Shown: positions 15,770 to 23,398 of the stretch, one piece after another | Numbering within the stretch: the stretch's first letter is position 1 | Layout: the number at the start of each line of letters is the position of its first letter | Origin: Lysinibacillus sp. PLM2 | GTDB lineage: Bacteria; Bacillota; Bacilli; Bacillales_A; Planococcaceae | Assembly (NCBI GenBank): GCA_023168345.1 | Contig: AP025689.1 | Span: 2,292,001-2,356,000 of the forward strand | Reading direction: 5' to 3' | DNA: 64,000 bases | The notes under the pieces: generated by a model | Told to the model about the DNA's origin: nothing | Databases searched by the model: none | The model's input: only the letters and a program-made list of their open reading frames with translations | Position numbers and translations under genes: made by a program

Positions 15770-15966
15770 TTGATTTCCACCTTTCTTTTTCTAACAATCA
15801 CTCTGTATGGCATTCCATATTTCTTTTTCACTTCATCACGTGTCATTTCATGAGCTAATCTACAATGAGCTTTCGTGATAATTTGACCTTTATGACCACA
15901 ATTCGGAACAGGACATTGTAAAACTGAATCTAATCCGTTTGAGGTCCAAGAGTTCCATCTCTCCAC
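15766..15966 (-). CDS. Small Ros/MucR-like zinc-finger protein
   Basis: 66 aa. It contains CPVPNCGHKGQIITKAHCRLAHEMTRDEVKKKYGMP: a Cys pair, a His pair, then the MTxDEVKKKYGMP pattern of the Ros/MucR family of zinc-finger regulators. Such regulators are known mainly from alphaproteobacteria and phages. GTG 15964-15966 was chosen as start, since AGGAGG lies 8 nt upstream; the longer reading begins inside that ribosome site. It is directly coupled to the abrB-like gene. Confidence 0.65.
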   Translation of the reverse strand: MERWNSWTSNGLDSVLQCPVPNCGHKGQIITKAHCRLAHEMTRDEVKKKYGMPYRVIVRKRKVEIK

Positions 15967-15980
15967 CAGACTCACCTCCT

Positions 15981-16136
15981 TTAAGGCGCTAATATTTCCC
16001 TAACTTGTCCAGTAAATCTATGAACGATTACCCATTTATCCGTTAGCTTTTTGCTAATCAACCAATTCTCACTATTAAGATTGATAGATTGTAAGTATCG
16101 ATGTTCCTTGACAGTTAAGCGTTTTGGATTTTTCAT
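15981..16136 (-). CDS. Small DUF6906-like phage protein (51 aa)
   Basis: Begins MKNPKRLTVKEHRYLQSINL and ends VHRFTGQVREILAP, with NWLISKKLTDKWVIVHRFTG resembling small phage proteins of the DUF6906 type. ATG 16134-16136 with GAGAGGTGGTTCA upstream. It ends 14 bp before the zinc-finger gene. Function unknown. Confidence 0.68.
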   Translation of the reverse strand: MKNPKRLTVKEHRYLQSINLNSENWLISKKLTDKWVIVHRFTGQVREILAP

Positions 16137-16165
16137 TGAACCACCTCTCATTAATCAACATCTTT

Positions 16166-17215
16166 TCAATAAATAGCATTGGTGTCATTGATGATTGTTA
16201 CGCTACTAGCACTCGCATGATCATTTCCTACTGTTCCGTCATGCTCTTTCGCGACAATGTGATCTTTGTTACGCGCTATTTTAATGTTGTAAATACGGCC
16301 AGTAACTTTGCCTTTCGCAACCATTCCGACTACTATCTCCGTCGGCTGCACCGCTTGTTCAAACTCTGATACATCTAATCCAAGTGCTCGTCCTAATGCG
16401 ATAGCTTTGCCGATGTGTTCGTTGAATACGTCAGATGGATTGCATTGCGAACGACCAACATGTGATGGTTTTTCAACTCTAATTTTGTTCATTGCCAACC
16501 AGTAAACGACCGCTGTTACTTTATTTCCTTTTACAAAGAAATCTACATCGTAAAAATTGCTTCGATATGTGCTATTACCGACACGTACAGTACGGTTGTT
16601 GCTTCTTCCGTGTGCTAAAGTTTTCTCCACAAACTTCTTAGCCTTCTCAATAATTTCAGCACGTTTTTGGTTTGGAGTTGGTTTTTGTTTGATTAGTTCG
16701 TAGACATCCACGTATTGTGGTTTTCTATTAAACACGTTGTATACGTCTTGCTCGTCGCCATCTTCATCTACAAATTGAACATTTGATAAAACTTGATATG
16801 GTTTACCTGACTTGTAATAGTCATTTTCTCGTTTGAATACAACCAGGTCCCTTTCACGCGCTTCACGATCAACCTTGCGATATTGATTGCTTTCAAATTC
16901 GATAATTTCGTCTGTGGAAGGTTCAAAAAGTGGTGAAAAGTCGATACCTTGACAACCTCTTAATTCCTCCACAATAATCTTCAAATCAGATACTTCTTTT
17001 TCTAATGCTGTAATGCGTTGGTTTTTGGTTTTCTTTTGTGAAACTAATTTCAACTTTCTTTGAGGAGCCCAACTTTGTTTATCTTGATTCCCTAATAGAT
17101 AAGGTTGTACTGAATCCATAACATCAACTTCTAATACTTTTAAAATGTCACCTTGATTTAACTTTCCGTGACTTTCCATAACTTCAACCTTATCCCCAAC
17201 TTGAAATTTACTCAT
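16166..17215 (-). CDS. Hypothetical phage protein with N-terminal SH3-like and coiled-coil parts
   Basis: 349 aa, unrecognised. An N-terminal KOW/SH3-like unit (FQVGDKVEVMESHGKLNQGDILKVLEVD), a coiled coil (ITALEKEVSDLKIIVEEL), a central beta-rich part (VVFKRENDYYKSGKPYQVL) and a C-terminal basic region (NPSDVFNEHIGKAIALGRALGLDV) that resembles phage structural or regulatory proteins by eye only. ATG 17213-17215 (third codon of the longer frame) has GGAGG 7 nt upstream. Early-operon position. Confidence 0.55.
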   Translation of the reverse strand: MSKFQVGDKVEVMESHGKLNQGDILKVLEVDVMDSVQPYLLGNQDKQSWAPQRKLKLVSQKKTKNQRITALEKEVSDLKIIVEELRGCQGIDFSPLFEPSTDEIIEFESNQYRKVDREARERDLVVFKRENDYYKSGKPYQVLSNVQFVDEDGDEQDVYNVFNRKPQYVDVYELIKQKPTPNQKRAEIIEKAKKFVEKTLAHGRSNNRTVRVGNSTYRSNFYDVDFFVKGNKVTAVVYWLAMNKIRVEKPSHVGRSQCNPSDVFNEHIGKAIALGRALGLDVSEFEQAVQPTEIVVGMVAKGKVTGRIYNIKIARNKDHIVAKEHDGTVGNDHASASSVTIINDTNAIY

Positions 17216-17249
17216 TCTCATTCCTCCATTTGATAGATTTGAAAACCTA

Positions 17250-17348
17250 TTAATCTTGCATCGGTACCGCTTTACTCACTTTCGCTCTTAACTGATGTTG
17301 TTTCTGCTCACTTGTTAATTGGAGCCATTGCTTGTTCGTTGTTTTCAT
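17250..17348 (-). CDS. Very small phage protein (32 aa)
   Basis: Reads MKTTNKQWLQLTSEQKQHQL... and ends VPMQD, highly polar. The evidence is a near-perfect AAAGGAGGTGAATCCAA upstream of the ATG (17346-17348), and a fit between the two neighbouring genes. Function unknown. Codon use is normal for the operon. Confidence 0.5.
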   Translation of the reverse strand: MKTTNKQWLQLTSEQKQHQLRAKVSKAVPMQD

Positions 17349-17364
17349 TTGGATTCACCTCCTT

Positions 17365-18057
17365 TTACTGAAATGCCATTTGGCTATTACAACCATCAAT
17401 CTCCATCTGCAAGATTGTGGAAGGTCTCCATAATTTGATAAATCTTAACGCTTCATCGTATTTCGATTTTGGTAAATCTCCATATCTAGGAACCTTGAAA
17501 TAGTTTTTAAATTCATTCCAAAATGCTGTGAATACTTTCGTTCTTACTGATCGTTGTTGATAAGCATTCGATTCTTTACCACCAAGAGCATGTATTACTG
17601 ATTGACTAGCTGCGTTCTGAATATCGCGTTGTTGCAAGGTGTCAACTCGCATATTACCTTTCAAGTAATCTACATCTGATTTAATAGATTTGATTTCGCG
17701 TTCATGCTGTAAGGCTGCTTGTAATGCTAGTTCTAAGCCTTGTGGTTCCTGTTCTTTTAACGCCAGTTCCATTTGATTAAAAGCTTCAATGTACTTCAAT
17801 TTAAATTCCATCGCTTTCTTGCCAGTGAAGCCCATCGCAAGTAAGGTGAATCCGTCACGATTCATTAAATAAGTTTTTCTTGGTCGTCCGTAAGAATCTT
17901 CTGTTTCAGTTTCAAAAAACATCAGTCCAAAATTGGGCACATCTTTTTGTAGGTTGTTAATGTCTCGTAAAATATGTTTGTGTTCTTTCTCGAAACTCTC
18001 TGCAACCTTTATCGAAGTTGTTACAGCTTGTCCGTCATGAATGATTGTTAAATCCAT
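17365..18057 (-). CDS. Rha-type antirepressor with ORF6C domain
   Basis: 230 aa. The N-terminal Rha (phage pRha) domain has the signature FEKEHKHILRDINNLQKDV, with SYGRPRKTYLMNRDGFTLLAMGFTGKKAMEFKLKYIEAFNQME. The C-terminal half matches the ORF6C domain (ALQHEREIKSIKSDVDYLKGN, then QRSVRTKVFTAFWNEFKNYFKVPRYGDLP). Such proteins are phage regulators or antirepressors that modify the lysis/lysogeny decision. It is an early gene near the repressor region. The start ATG has GGGAGGAAAGAAA upstream. Confidence 0.88.
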   Translation of the reverse strand: MDLTIIHDGQAVTTSIKVAESFEKEHKHILRDINNLQKDVPNFGLMFFETETEDSYGRPRKTYLMNRDGFTLLAMGFTGKKAMEFKLKYIEAFNQMELALKEQEPQGLELALQAALQHEREIKSIKSDVDYLKGNMRVDTLQQRDIQNAASQSVIHALGGKESNAYQQRSVRTKVFTAFWNEFKNYFKVPRYGDLPKSKYDEALRFIKLWRPSTILQMEIDGCNSQMAFQ

Positions 18058-18118
18058 TTTCTTTCCTCCCTTTTATTTCCTTTCTGCTAGAATGTTAGTA
18101 GAAAGGTAGGTGATACAT

Positions 18119-18277
18119 ATGATGAAATGCAATAAAGATTTCGCTTTAAAAACCGCTATCGAGTTAGCTAAGGTTAACCTAGAATCTACTGAACAATGGG
18201 TTGCCCCAGAGAACGTCAACTATTTTATTGAAGAAGTTTATCTTCTTCTTACTGGCGAAAAAGAAACTAATGAATAG
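18119..18277 (+). CDS. Small plus-strand phage protein (52 aa)
   Basis: Reads MMKCNKDFALKTAIELAKVN... and ends LLLTGEKETNE. The pattern of two helices (ALKTAIELAKVN, VNYFIEEVYLLLTG) is like small proteins encoded near phage switches. The start follows GTAGGTGATACAT. It lies against the operon direction and its last 40 bases overlap the end of the convergent gene 18238-18438, so only one of the two may be expressed at a time. Confidence 0.55.
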   Translation: MMKCNKDFALKTAIELAKVNLESTEQWVAPENVNYFIEEVYLLLTGEKETNE

Positions 18278-18438
18278 TTTTTAAAGTACACTTCAGCAAC
18301 TTTCGGAAGAGCCGCAATCTCTTCTGGAGTTGCTAAATCATTTTTATTTGCTGTTCGAATTATCCAATCTGCTAAAGTCTCTAAGACTTCTTTTTGCTTA
18401 TCCTCACCAACTTGTGGGGATTTTTTATTTTGGTTCAT
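18238..18438 (-). CDS. Hypothetical phage protein
   Basis: 66 aa, unrecognised. Helical core KQKEVLETLADWIIRTANKNDLATPEEIAALPKVAEVYF; basic tail. The ribosome site is GGGGGG upstream of the ATG. The gene overlaps the convergent plus-strand 52-aa gene by 40 bp, an odd arrangement; both have good starts. Confidence 0.55.
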   Translation of the reverse strand: MNQNKKSPQVGEDKQKEVLETLADWIIRTANKNDLATPEEIAALPKVAEVYFKNYSLVSFSPVRRR

Positions 18439-18454
18439 GATTGATTACCCCCCA

Positions 18455-18673
18455 TCAATACCAATTACCTGCTGGTGTATAATGCCACCAATCGCCATTA
18501 TCGTAATGCACGTGTAAATTCCCTTTTTCACCGCGCTTTACTTTAACTATGTTCTCGAGCGTGTATTTTTCACGCTCATTCAAACCCATCGAACGGTTAT
18601 GCGATGCATGGGTTTTTAACAGACGATCATACTCTTGCTCAGTCAAATGCTTTGCTACTTTTAGTCGATTCAT
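18455..18673 (-). CDS. Hypothetical small phage protein
   Basis: 72 aa. Basic helical N-terminus (MNRLKVAKHLTEQEYDRLLKTH) and an aromatic C-terminus (LHVHYDNGDWWHYTPAGNWY). Typical early-phage protein of unknown role. The start has GGAGATAAAA upstream. It is immediately followed by the 66-aa gene. Confidence 0.6.
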   Translation of the reverse strand: MNRLKVAKHLTEQEYDRLLKTHASHNRSMGLNEREKYTLENIVKVKRGEKGNLHVHYDNGDWWHYTPAGNWY

Positions 18674-18693
18674 TTTTATCTCCTTTCGTTAAT

Positions 18694-18840
18694 TTATTTA
18701 ATACTGATTGTTTTTTCCTGTCTTTCGTTACTAGCCAACGTTTGTTGGTTATTCGCCTCTCTTTCTAGAATTCTAGGTACACTAGTTTTTAATAAAAAAT
18801 CAATCATGCGCTTTAGTGCTTCATCTGATGGTTGGTGCAT
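18694..18840 (-). CDS. Small phage protein (48 aa)
   Basis: Starts MHQPSDEALKRMIDFLLKTS, contains VPRILEREANNQQTLASNERQ and ends TISIK. ATG 18838-18840 has GGAG about 9 nt upstream. It resembles a small protein often found just after Cro in Firmicutes prophages. Function unknown. From 18841 to 18980 no further gene is seen. Confidence 0.6.
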   Translation of the reverse strand: MHQPSDEALKRMIDFLLKTSVPRILEREANNQQTLASNERQEKTISIK

Positions 18841-18980
18841 TACGGTTCACTCCAAACGTAAAGTGATTTATCTTTTATGAAGGAATTTATTGTCCTCCCT
18901 ATCAATTTCTAAAGTTGCTACCGCTTTAGTAAACTATCAGTCTGAATAATAGTTATTCCAATTTGTCACCAAAACTAGCA

Positions 18981-19226
18981 TTAAGAAACTGCAACTGTTT
19001 CCGAAACGGAAACATTAAGTGTAAAAAAAATGCTTATTTGTTCAATTGGAATTTGTAGTTTATTAGAGATAATACTGAAATCTTCAACTGTTACTGGCAA
19101 CTTACCGTTTTCTTTTTTGGAATAAGTACTTTTTGATACACCTAACTCATCAGCCATTTGTTGAACAGTTAACCCTTTAGCGATTCTTTCAGCCTTTAAA
19201 CGATTGTAATTAAATTTCATATTCAT
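18981..19226 (-). CDS. Cro-like HTH repressor
   Basis: 81 aa XRE-type helix-turn-helix: LTVQQMADELGVSKSTYSKKENG is the HTH, at about residues 18-40. It is the first gene of the leftward lytic operon and faces the S24 repressor, so it is the Cro/early repressor. The start is MNMKF (ATG 19224-19226), with GGGGTGACAAG upstream. A 19-bp palindrome (18996-19014) lies inside the 3' end of the gene. The last residues (VSVSETVAVS) are encoded by that operator. Confidence 0.85.
   Translation of the reverse strand: MNMKFNYNRLKAERIAKGLTVQQMADELGVSKSTYSKKENGKLPVTVEDFSIISNKLQIPIEQISIFFTLNVSVSETVAVS
18996..19014. promoter_or_regulatory. Repressor operator, intragenic in cro-like gene
   Basis: TGTTTCC GAAAC GGAAACA: a perfect 7-bp inverted repeat with 5-bp spacer, identical in arms and spacing to the site at 19326-19344. 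It lies within the coding 3' end of the Cro-like gene. Confidence 0.7.
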
Positions 19227-19245
19227 CTTGTCACCCCCCTCGCTT

Positions 19246-19281
19246 GTTTCCAATATTATCAACAAGTTTCCGATATGTCAA
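19246..19281 (-). promoter_or_regulatory. Lytic promoter of the leftward operon, with two operator half-sites
   Basis: On the minus strand TTGACA (19276-19281), 17 bp, TAATAT (19253-19258). Two GGAAAC half-sites overlap it: one in the spacer (19266-19271) and one next to the -10 (19246-19251), 20 bp apart (two helical turns). These are the same half-sites as the GTTTCC palindromes, so the repressor can cover this promoter. Confidence 0.72.
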
Positions 19282-19325
19282 CAAAATATATTAAAAAGTT
19301 TTTAAAAAATATTTATAAAATATAT

Positions 19326-19344
19326 TGTTTCCTCACAGGAAACA
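19326..19344. promoter_or_regulatory. Repressor operator between cro-like and repressor genes
   Basis: TGTTTCC TCACA GGAAACA, the same 19-bp palindrome as at 18996-19014, 31 bp ahead of the repressor GTG start. It is likely used for repressor autoregulation. Confidence 0.75.
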
Positions 19345-19374
19345 TGATAATCTTATATCAAGGAGGTGAAATGA

Positions 19375-20013
19375 GTGAGGAATTCAAAAGAAATAGCTGA
19401 GTATATTGAGAGTTTGCTAAATAGAGAAAATATGAAACCGATAGATTTAGCTAACAAGATAGGTGTAGATCGTAGTACTGTTTCTAGGTACTTAAATGGA
19501 GGAAGGAAAATTCCTATGGACGAGATTCCAAGAATCGCTAGTGCATTAGGTGTTACTCCAGTTGAGTTATTAGTTGATAACGAGGATATTAAAAACATAT
19601 CTAATATCGAACCTTTAACTTCCAAAATGGTGAAAATACCTATTCTCGGAACTATAGCTTGCGGAGATCCAATTCTAGTAGAGGAAAATATAGAAGGTTA
19701 CATATATGAAGTAACTGATGGTTTGCCTAGTGGTGATTTATTCTCTTTAATAGCAAAAGGTGATTCGATGGAACCAACTATCCCTAATGGAAGTAAAGTT
19801 ATTGTTAGAGAACAACCAAACGTAGAAAATGGAGAAATTGCAGCAGTACGTGTGAATGGTGAAACAGAAGCGACCTTAAAGAGGATAAAAAGGCAGGGGA
19901 ACATTATTATGTTAATGCCTGACAATCCAAATTACGATCCAATTATAATCACCGAAAATGATCCAGCGACAATAATTGGGAAAGCAGTACGAGTAATAAG
20001 AGATTTACTTTAA
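19375..20013 (+). CDS. Prophage repressor, HTH plus S24 peptidase (CI/LexA-like)
   Basis: 212 aa. The N-terminal XRE HTH (MKPIDLANKIGVDRSTVSRYLNGGRKI, residues 20-46) binds operators. The C-terminal S24 domain (from about 85) has the autocleavage region IACGD (Ala95/Cys96-Gly97), catalytic Ser131 in KGDSMEP and Lys169 in EATLKRI. It keeps the prophage dormant and is cleaved on SOS induction through RecA. The GTG 19375 start has AGGAGG 8 nt upstream; the overlapping ATG at 19371 is out of frame. It is the gene facing Cro. Confidence 0.93.
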   Translation: MRNSKEIAEYIESLLNRENMKPIDLANKIGVDRSTVSRYLNGGRKIPMDEIPRIASALGVTPVELLVDNEDIKNISNIEPLTSKMVKIPILGTIACGDPILVEENIEGYIYEVTDGLPSGDLFSLIAKGDSMEPTIPNGSKVIVREQPNVENGEIAAVRVNGETEATLKRIKRQGNIIMLMPDNPNYDPIIITENDPATIIGKAVRVIRDLL

Positions 20014-20040
20014 TAATTTGCGCAAAATATTAAACAATAG

Positions 20041-20070
20041 AGACTAGGCTCATTTGCTTAGTCTTTATTT
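20041..20070 (+). terminator. Intrinsic terminator after the repressor gene
   Basis: Plus-strand stem AGACTAGGC / GCTTAGTCT (9 bp, one G-U) with loop TCATTT, then TTATTT. It separates the repressor transcript from the recombinase gene. Confidence 0.72.
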
Positions 20071-20096
20071 AATAGATTAATAGGAAGGTGATAACA

Positions 20097-21545
20097 ATGA
20101 GAGCAGCAATATATGTACGAGTAAGTACAGTAGAACAAGCAGAAGAAGGATATTCGATTAAAGCACAAATCGAGCGTTTAAACGCCTATGCAGTTTCCCA
20201 AGGTTGGATCGTAACGAAAACATACATTGATGACGGACAGAGTGCCAAAGACATGAACAGAACAAATTTAACTCTTATGCTAGAAGACATGAAAGAAAAT
20301 ATGTTTGATGTTGTACTTGTTTACAAATTAGATAGATTAACTCGATCCGTACTAGATTTATATAAAATGTTAGAGATTTTTGAAAAACATAACGTTAAGT
20401 TCAAATCTGCTACAGAAGTATATGACACTACTAATGCAATGGGGCGTTTGTTTATTACATTAGTAGCCGCACTAGCACAATGGGAACGCGAAAATTTGTC
20501 TGAACGTGTGCAATTTGGAATGACGCAGAAAGCGAAAGAAGGTAAATGGACTGTTAGTCTTACTCCTTTCGGATTTGATCGCAACGGTGATTACTTAAAA
20601 ATTAACAATAATGAATCAAAAATAGTAAAAGAAATTTTCGAATTATATTTGACTGGAAAATACGGTACAGGAAAAATAGCAACTATTTTAAATCAAAGAC
20701 AAATAAAAACGAAAACAGGGTCGAATTGGACTGATACTAAAATTAAATATATATTAACAAATAAAATTTACATCGGTACTATGAGATACAATTACCGTGT
20801 GCATACCGAAAATTACTTTGAGATTGAAAATGTGGTTACACCCATAATCGACGAATCAGATTTTAACGAAGTACAAAGAATTTTAGCTTTACGTTCCACA
20901 AACCACCCTCGAAAAGCGACTAGTCCATATATTTTTACAACTGTTTTAAAATGTCATCGTTGTGGAGCGTCAATGGTAGGTAAACAAAGTGGTGGAATTA
21001 AACACGGCAACTTAACTTATCACTATTATTGCTATAATAAGCGTTTTGGGTTATGTGATTTACCAACCATCTCACAAAATTTTCTCGAAATACAATTGTT
21101 AAATTTGATAGAAAACTGGGAATATCAACATTTAATAAGCGACCAAGTCTCAAATTTAAATACTCCACATATGGATATTGAAGAACGTTTAGCTGATTTA
21201 AAGAAAGAATTAAACGAAATAAACGAACGTAGAAAGCAATGGCAATATGCATGGGCTAATAAATTGATTACTGATAATGATTTATTAAACCGTAATAAAG
21301 AAGAAGATGAGGCTGAAATAAGTGTTATGATTACAATTAAGAAACTCGAACAATCCAAAAATATGGACGTAAAACAAGAAACACTTAAAACCGCTTTAAA
21401 TAACATACAAGAAAATTGGATTTCTTTAGAGGTTTACGAAAAGAAACGGCTAATCGAAATGCTTATAAAAGAAATATATATTGATAAAATAGACGGTTTA
21501 AGGAAACCTGAATCAGTGTTAATTAAAAAAATTAATTTTTTATAG
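20097..21545 (+). CDS. int: Large serine recombinase (integrase)
   Basis: 482 aa. N-terminal resolvase domain: MRAAIYVRVSTVEQ with catalytic Ser10, YKLDRLTRS and the LAQWERENLSERV helix. Then the recombinase domain (TPFGFDRNGDYLKI), a zinc ribbon (KCHRCGASMVGKQSGG, YYCYNKRFGLCD) and a C-terminal coiled-coil part. Large serine integrases catalyse unidirectional attP x attB exchange and need a directionality factor for excision. The gene sits directly inside the comGA-side border, so it is the enzyme that created the junction. Start ATG 20097, after GGAAGGTGATAAC. Confidence 0.95.
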   Translation: MRAAIYVRVSTVEQAEEGYSIKAQIERLNAYAVSQGWIVTKTYIDDGQSAKDMNRTNLTLMLEDMKENMFDVVLVYKLDRLTRSVLDLYKMLEIFEKHNVKFKSATEVYDTTNAMGRLFITLVAALAQWERENLSERVQFGMTQKAKEGKWTVSLTPFGFDRNGDYLKINNNESKIVKEIFELYLTGKYGTGKIATILNQRQIKTKTGSNWTDTKIKYILTNKIYIGTMRYNYRVHTENYFEIENVVTPIIDESDFNEVQRILALRSTNHPRKATSPYIFTTVLKCHRCGASMVGKQSGGIKHGNLTYHYYCYNKRFGLCDLPTISQNFLEIQLLNLIENWEYQHLISDQVSNLNTPHMDIEERLADLKKELNEINERRKQWQYAWANKLITDNDLLNRNKEEDEAEISVMITIKKLEQSKNMDVKQETLKTALNNIQENWISLEVYEKKRLIEMLIKEIYIDKIDGLRKPESVLIKKINFL

Positions 21546-22284
21546 ACATTAGTTGTTCTTTTATAATCACAAGATGTCCACTTAATGCAGCTTCAATCGC
21601 AATGTTTGCTGTTTCTTGGTCTCTAATTTCACCGATCATAATAACGTCCGGCGAGTGTCTTAATATAGCTTTTAACCCTGCCGCATACGTAATACCTGCT
21701 CTTTCATTTACTTGAATTTGTAGCAAATTTTCCTGGCTACTCTCAACAGGATCTTCTAATGAGATAACATGACGCCCTAAAGTATCACTGCAGTAATTAA
21801 TCAAAGAGTACATAGATGTTGTTTTTCCTGATCCAGTTGCACCGCAAAATAATAAGAGGCCTTGCCTATTCGTAACAAGATTTAATAATTTTTCAGTTGA
21901 GTGTTGATTAAAACAAAGTGAGGAAATTGGATGTGTTGCATTTTGTAGCAGCACACGGATTACGAGGCTTTCTTTTTGAAATACAGAAGGTAATGTAGAA
22001 ACTCTGAAAGAATATAGTTGATTTTGAACTTCCTTTTGAAAGGAACCGCTTTGAGGTTTTCTTTTTTCACTTATATCAAGGGATGATTTAAATTTAAAAA
22101 AGGATATCATCCGGTTCCCGTGTTCAAAGGCTAAGTTTCCCGCATGAAACAGTTTGCCATATTTTCGAAAGTGAATATTATAATGATCACTTGTTGGAAC
22201 TAAATGTATATCAGAAGCTCCAAAGGTAATGGCCTTCATTAAAAGCTGCACACACTTATTTTCTACGACTGATTCGACGTTCAA
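21532..22284 (-). pseudogene. comGA: comGA, 5' part only, interrupted by prophage
   Basis: ComGA is the traffic ATPase of the competence pseudopilus. This frame keeps the N-terminal domain, Walker A (GATGSGKTTSMYSLI), Asp box (ISLEDPVE) and Walker B-like region (GEIRDQETANIAIEAALSGHLVI), then ends in a few phage-encoded residues (KEQLMSIKN). The zinc-binding and C-terminal part is missing, and should lie beyond the left prophage end. The start is TTG 22282-22284, with GAGGTGG upstream. It is a target-site interruption, not decay: the reading frame is otherwise intact. Confidence 0.93.
21546..21580. other. Prophage-chromosome junction (att site region)
   Basis: Between the recombinase stop and the point where comGA coding sequence resumes. 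On the minus strand the comGA codons GGACATCTTGTGAT are clear, and the next codons (ATA AAA GAA CAA) no longer look like ComGA. The crossover dinucleotide cannot be fixed without the other junction. Confidence 0.7.
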
Positions 22285-22329
22285 TATTCCCACCTCTTCA
22301 ATGTAGTTTACTAGTGACCGCAAGTGATT

Positions 22330-22385
22330 TTGAATTTAGTATAAATAGTAAAATAATTCTTGAAAACCCTTTTTCTCAACATTTT
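22330..22385 (-). promoter_or_regulatory. Possible comGA promoter region
   Basis: On the minus strand a TATACT -10-like box lies at 22338-22343, about 55 bp upstream of the comGA start, and A/T tracts (AAAAAGGGTTTTC at about 22364-22378) lie further up. ComK sites are AAAA-N5-TTTT; here the spacer is only about 4, so ComK binding is suggested, not shown. Confidence 0.3.
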
Positions 22386-22567
22386 TATTTGGGCTATTAT
22401 TACTTGTTGAAAATAAGATTTTGAACAAAAATAAAATAAGTTTTTATCTTAATTAAGCACATAAATTCTTAGTTAATAAAAAATATTCTCAAGTGCTCTA
22501 TCATTTCACAAACAGAAAAGTTAAAATAAATGGAAAGGTGCCTTCGTGTTTGAAAGAGGTGATTATT

Positions 22568-23269
22568 ATGAAAAACCATATGAAAGTTTTAAATACTTTA
22601 GCAGATGAAACTCGTTTTCAAATTTATGATTTTATATTAAAGCATAAAAAATCATATACTGTGCAAGATATTGCAGATCAATTTAGCATACATCCTAATG
22701 TGGCGAGATTACATCTAACAAAATTAAGTGAAATTGGCATCGTTCAGTATCAGTTTGAGAAGTCAGGAAAAGGTGGACGACCAGGTAGGGTATATAAAGC
22801 TTCCGAGGAAGGCATTGTTTTAAGCTTTCCAAAACGAGATGATAGCCGATTACTAAAATGGGCATTGAAAGCTTTTCAGCTTATGGGACAAGAAGCCGTT
22901 GAGATTATAAAGTCTGTAAGTTATGAAGATGGTTTTAATGAAATGACAAATGCGCTAAATAAAGAGGCTTCGATGAAACATAGCATCGAATTTGATGACA
23001 AATTACAACTACTAACAAAATCAGTGTCATTAATCGGTTATATACCATCTGTTATTCAAACAAGTGATGGTAAAAAATTTATGTTTACCATTTATAATTG
23101 TCCATTTAAAGAGAGCCTATCCCAAAATGAAAATTTAATTTGCACGATTCATGAATCCTTTATTAAAGGACAAGTGGATGCACTATTTGAACAGCATGAA
23201 TTAATACAAGTTGACAGTATGATCAATAATTGTGACAATTGTATGTATCAAATACATTTAAAAGATTAG
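22568..23269 (+). CDS. ArsR/SufR-like winged-helix regulator with cysteine cluster
   Basis: 233 aa. N-terminal winged helix: LNTLADETRFQIYDFIL, TVQDIADQFSIHPNVARLHLTKLSEIGIVQ and GRPGRVYKASEEG, close to SufR/ArsR-type regulators. The C-terminal half has cysteines in YNCPF, LICTIHESF and NNCDNCMYQI, a pattern fit for an Fe-S cluster or metal site. It is thus a sensor-type regulator, possibly iron-sulfur responsive. It lies divergent to comGA and beside yqgY. Start ATG 22568 with AGAGGTGATTATT upstream. The exact orthologue is not known to me. Confidence 0.72.
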   Translation: MKNHMKVLNTLADETRFQIYDFILKHKKSYTVQDIADQFSIHPNVARLHLTKLSEIGIVQYQFEKSGKGGRPGRVYKASEEGIVLSFPKRDDSRLLKWALKAFQLMGQEAVEIIKSVSYEDGFNEMTNALNKEASMKHSIEFDDKLQLLTKSVSLIGYIPSVIQTSDGKKFMFTIYNCPFKESLSQNENLICTIHESFIKGQVDALFEQHELIQVDSMINNCDNCMYQIHLKD

Positions 23270-23398
23270 GGATACTATTAATAATTTCCACTTGATTGTC
23301 ACAAACTATTGAAAGTATCAGTTTACATTATTGTTCCAAATCATTTATAATAAACCTTGAGATAATTGTGTCGCATGGCAAAAGGAGGGGAATTCTTC

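Larger units (their letters stand above)
1..21575. mobile_element. Prophage, right-hand part, integrated in comGA
   Basis: A leftward phage genome: portal, terminase subunits, late regulator, replication genes, antirepressor, Cro-like and S24 repressors, and a large serine recombinase beside a broken comGA. Almost all lytic genes lie on the minus strand with overlapping ends; only the repressor, the recombinase and two tiny genes lie on the plus strand. The left end (head, tail, lysis genes and the other attachment site) is beyond position 1. The right border near 21570 is inferred from where comGA homology starts. Confidence 0.95.

Noticed and set aside
21532-22284. Frameshifted decaying comGA
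   Set aside because: Frame is intact up to the phage border; the end is a clean insertion, not decay.
22330-22385. ComK boxes ahead of comGA
   Set aside because: A/T tracts are present, but spacing is not AAAA-N5-TTTT; only a low-confidence promoter is reported.
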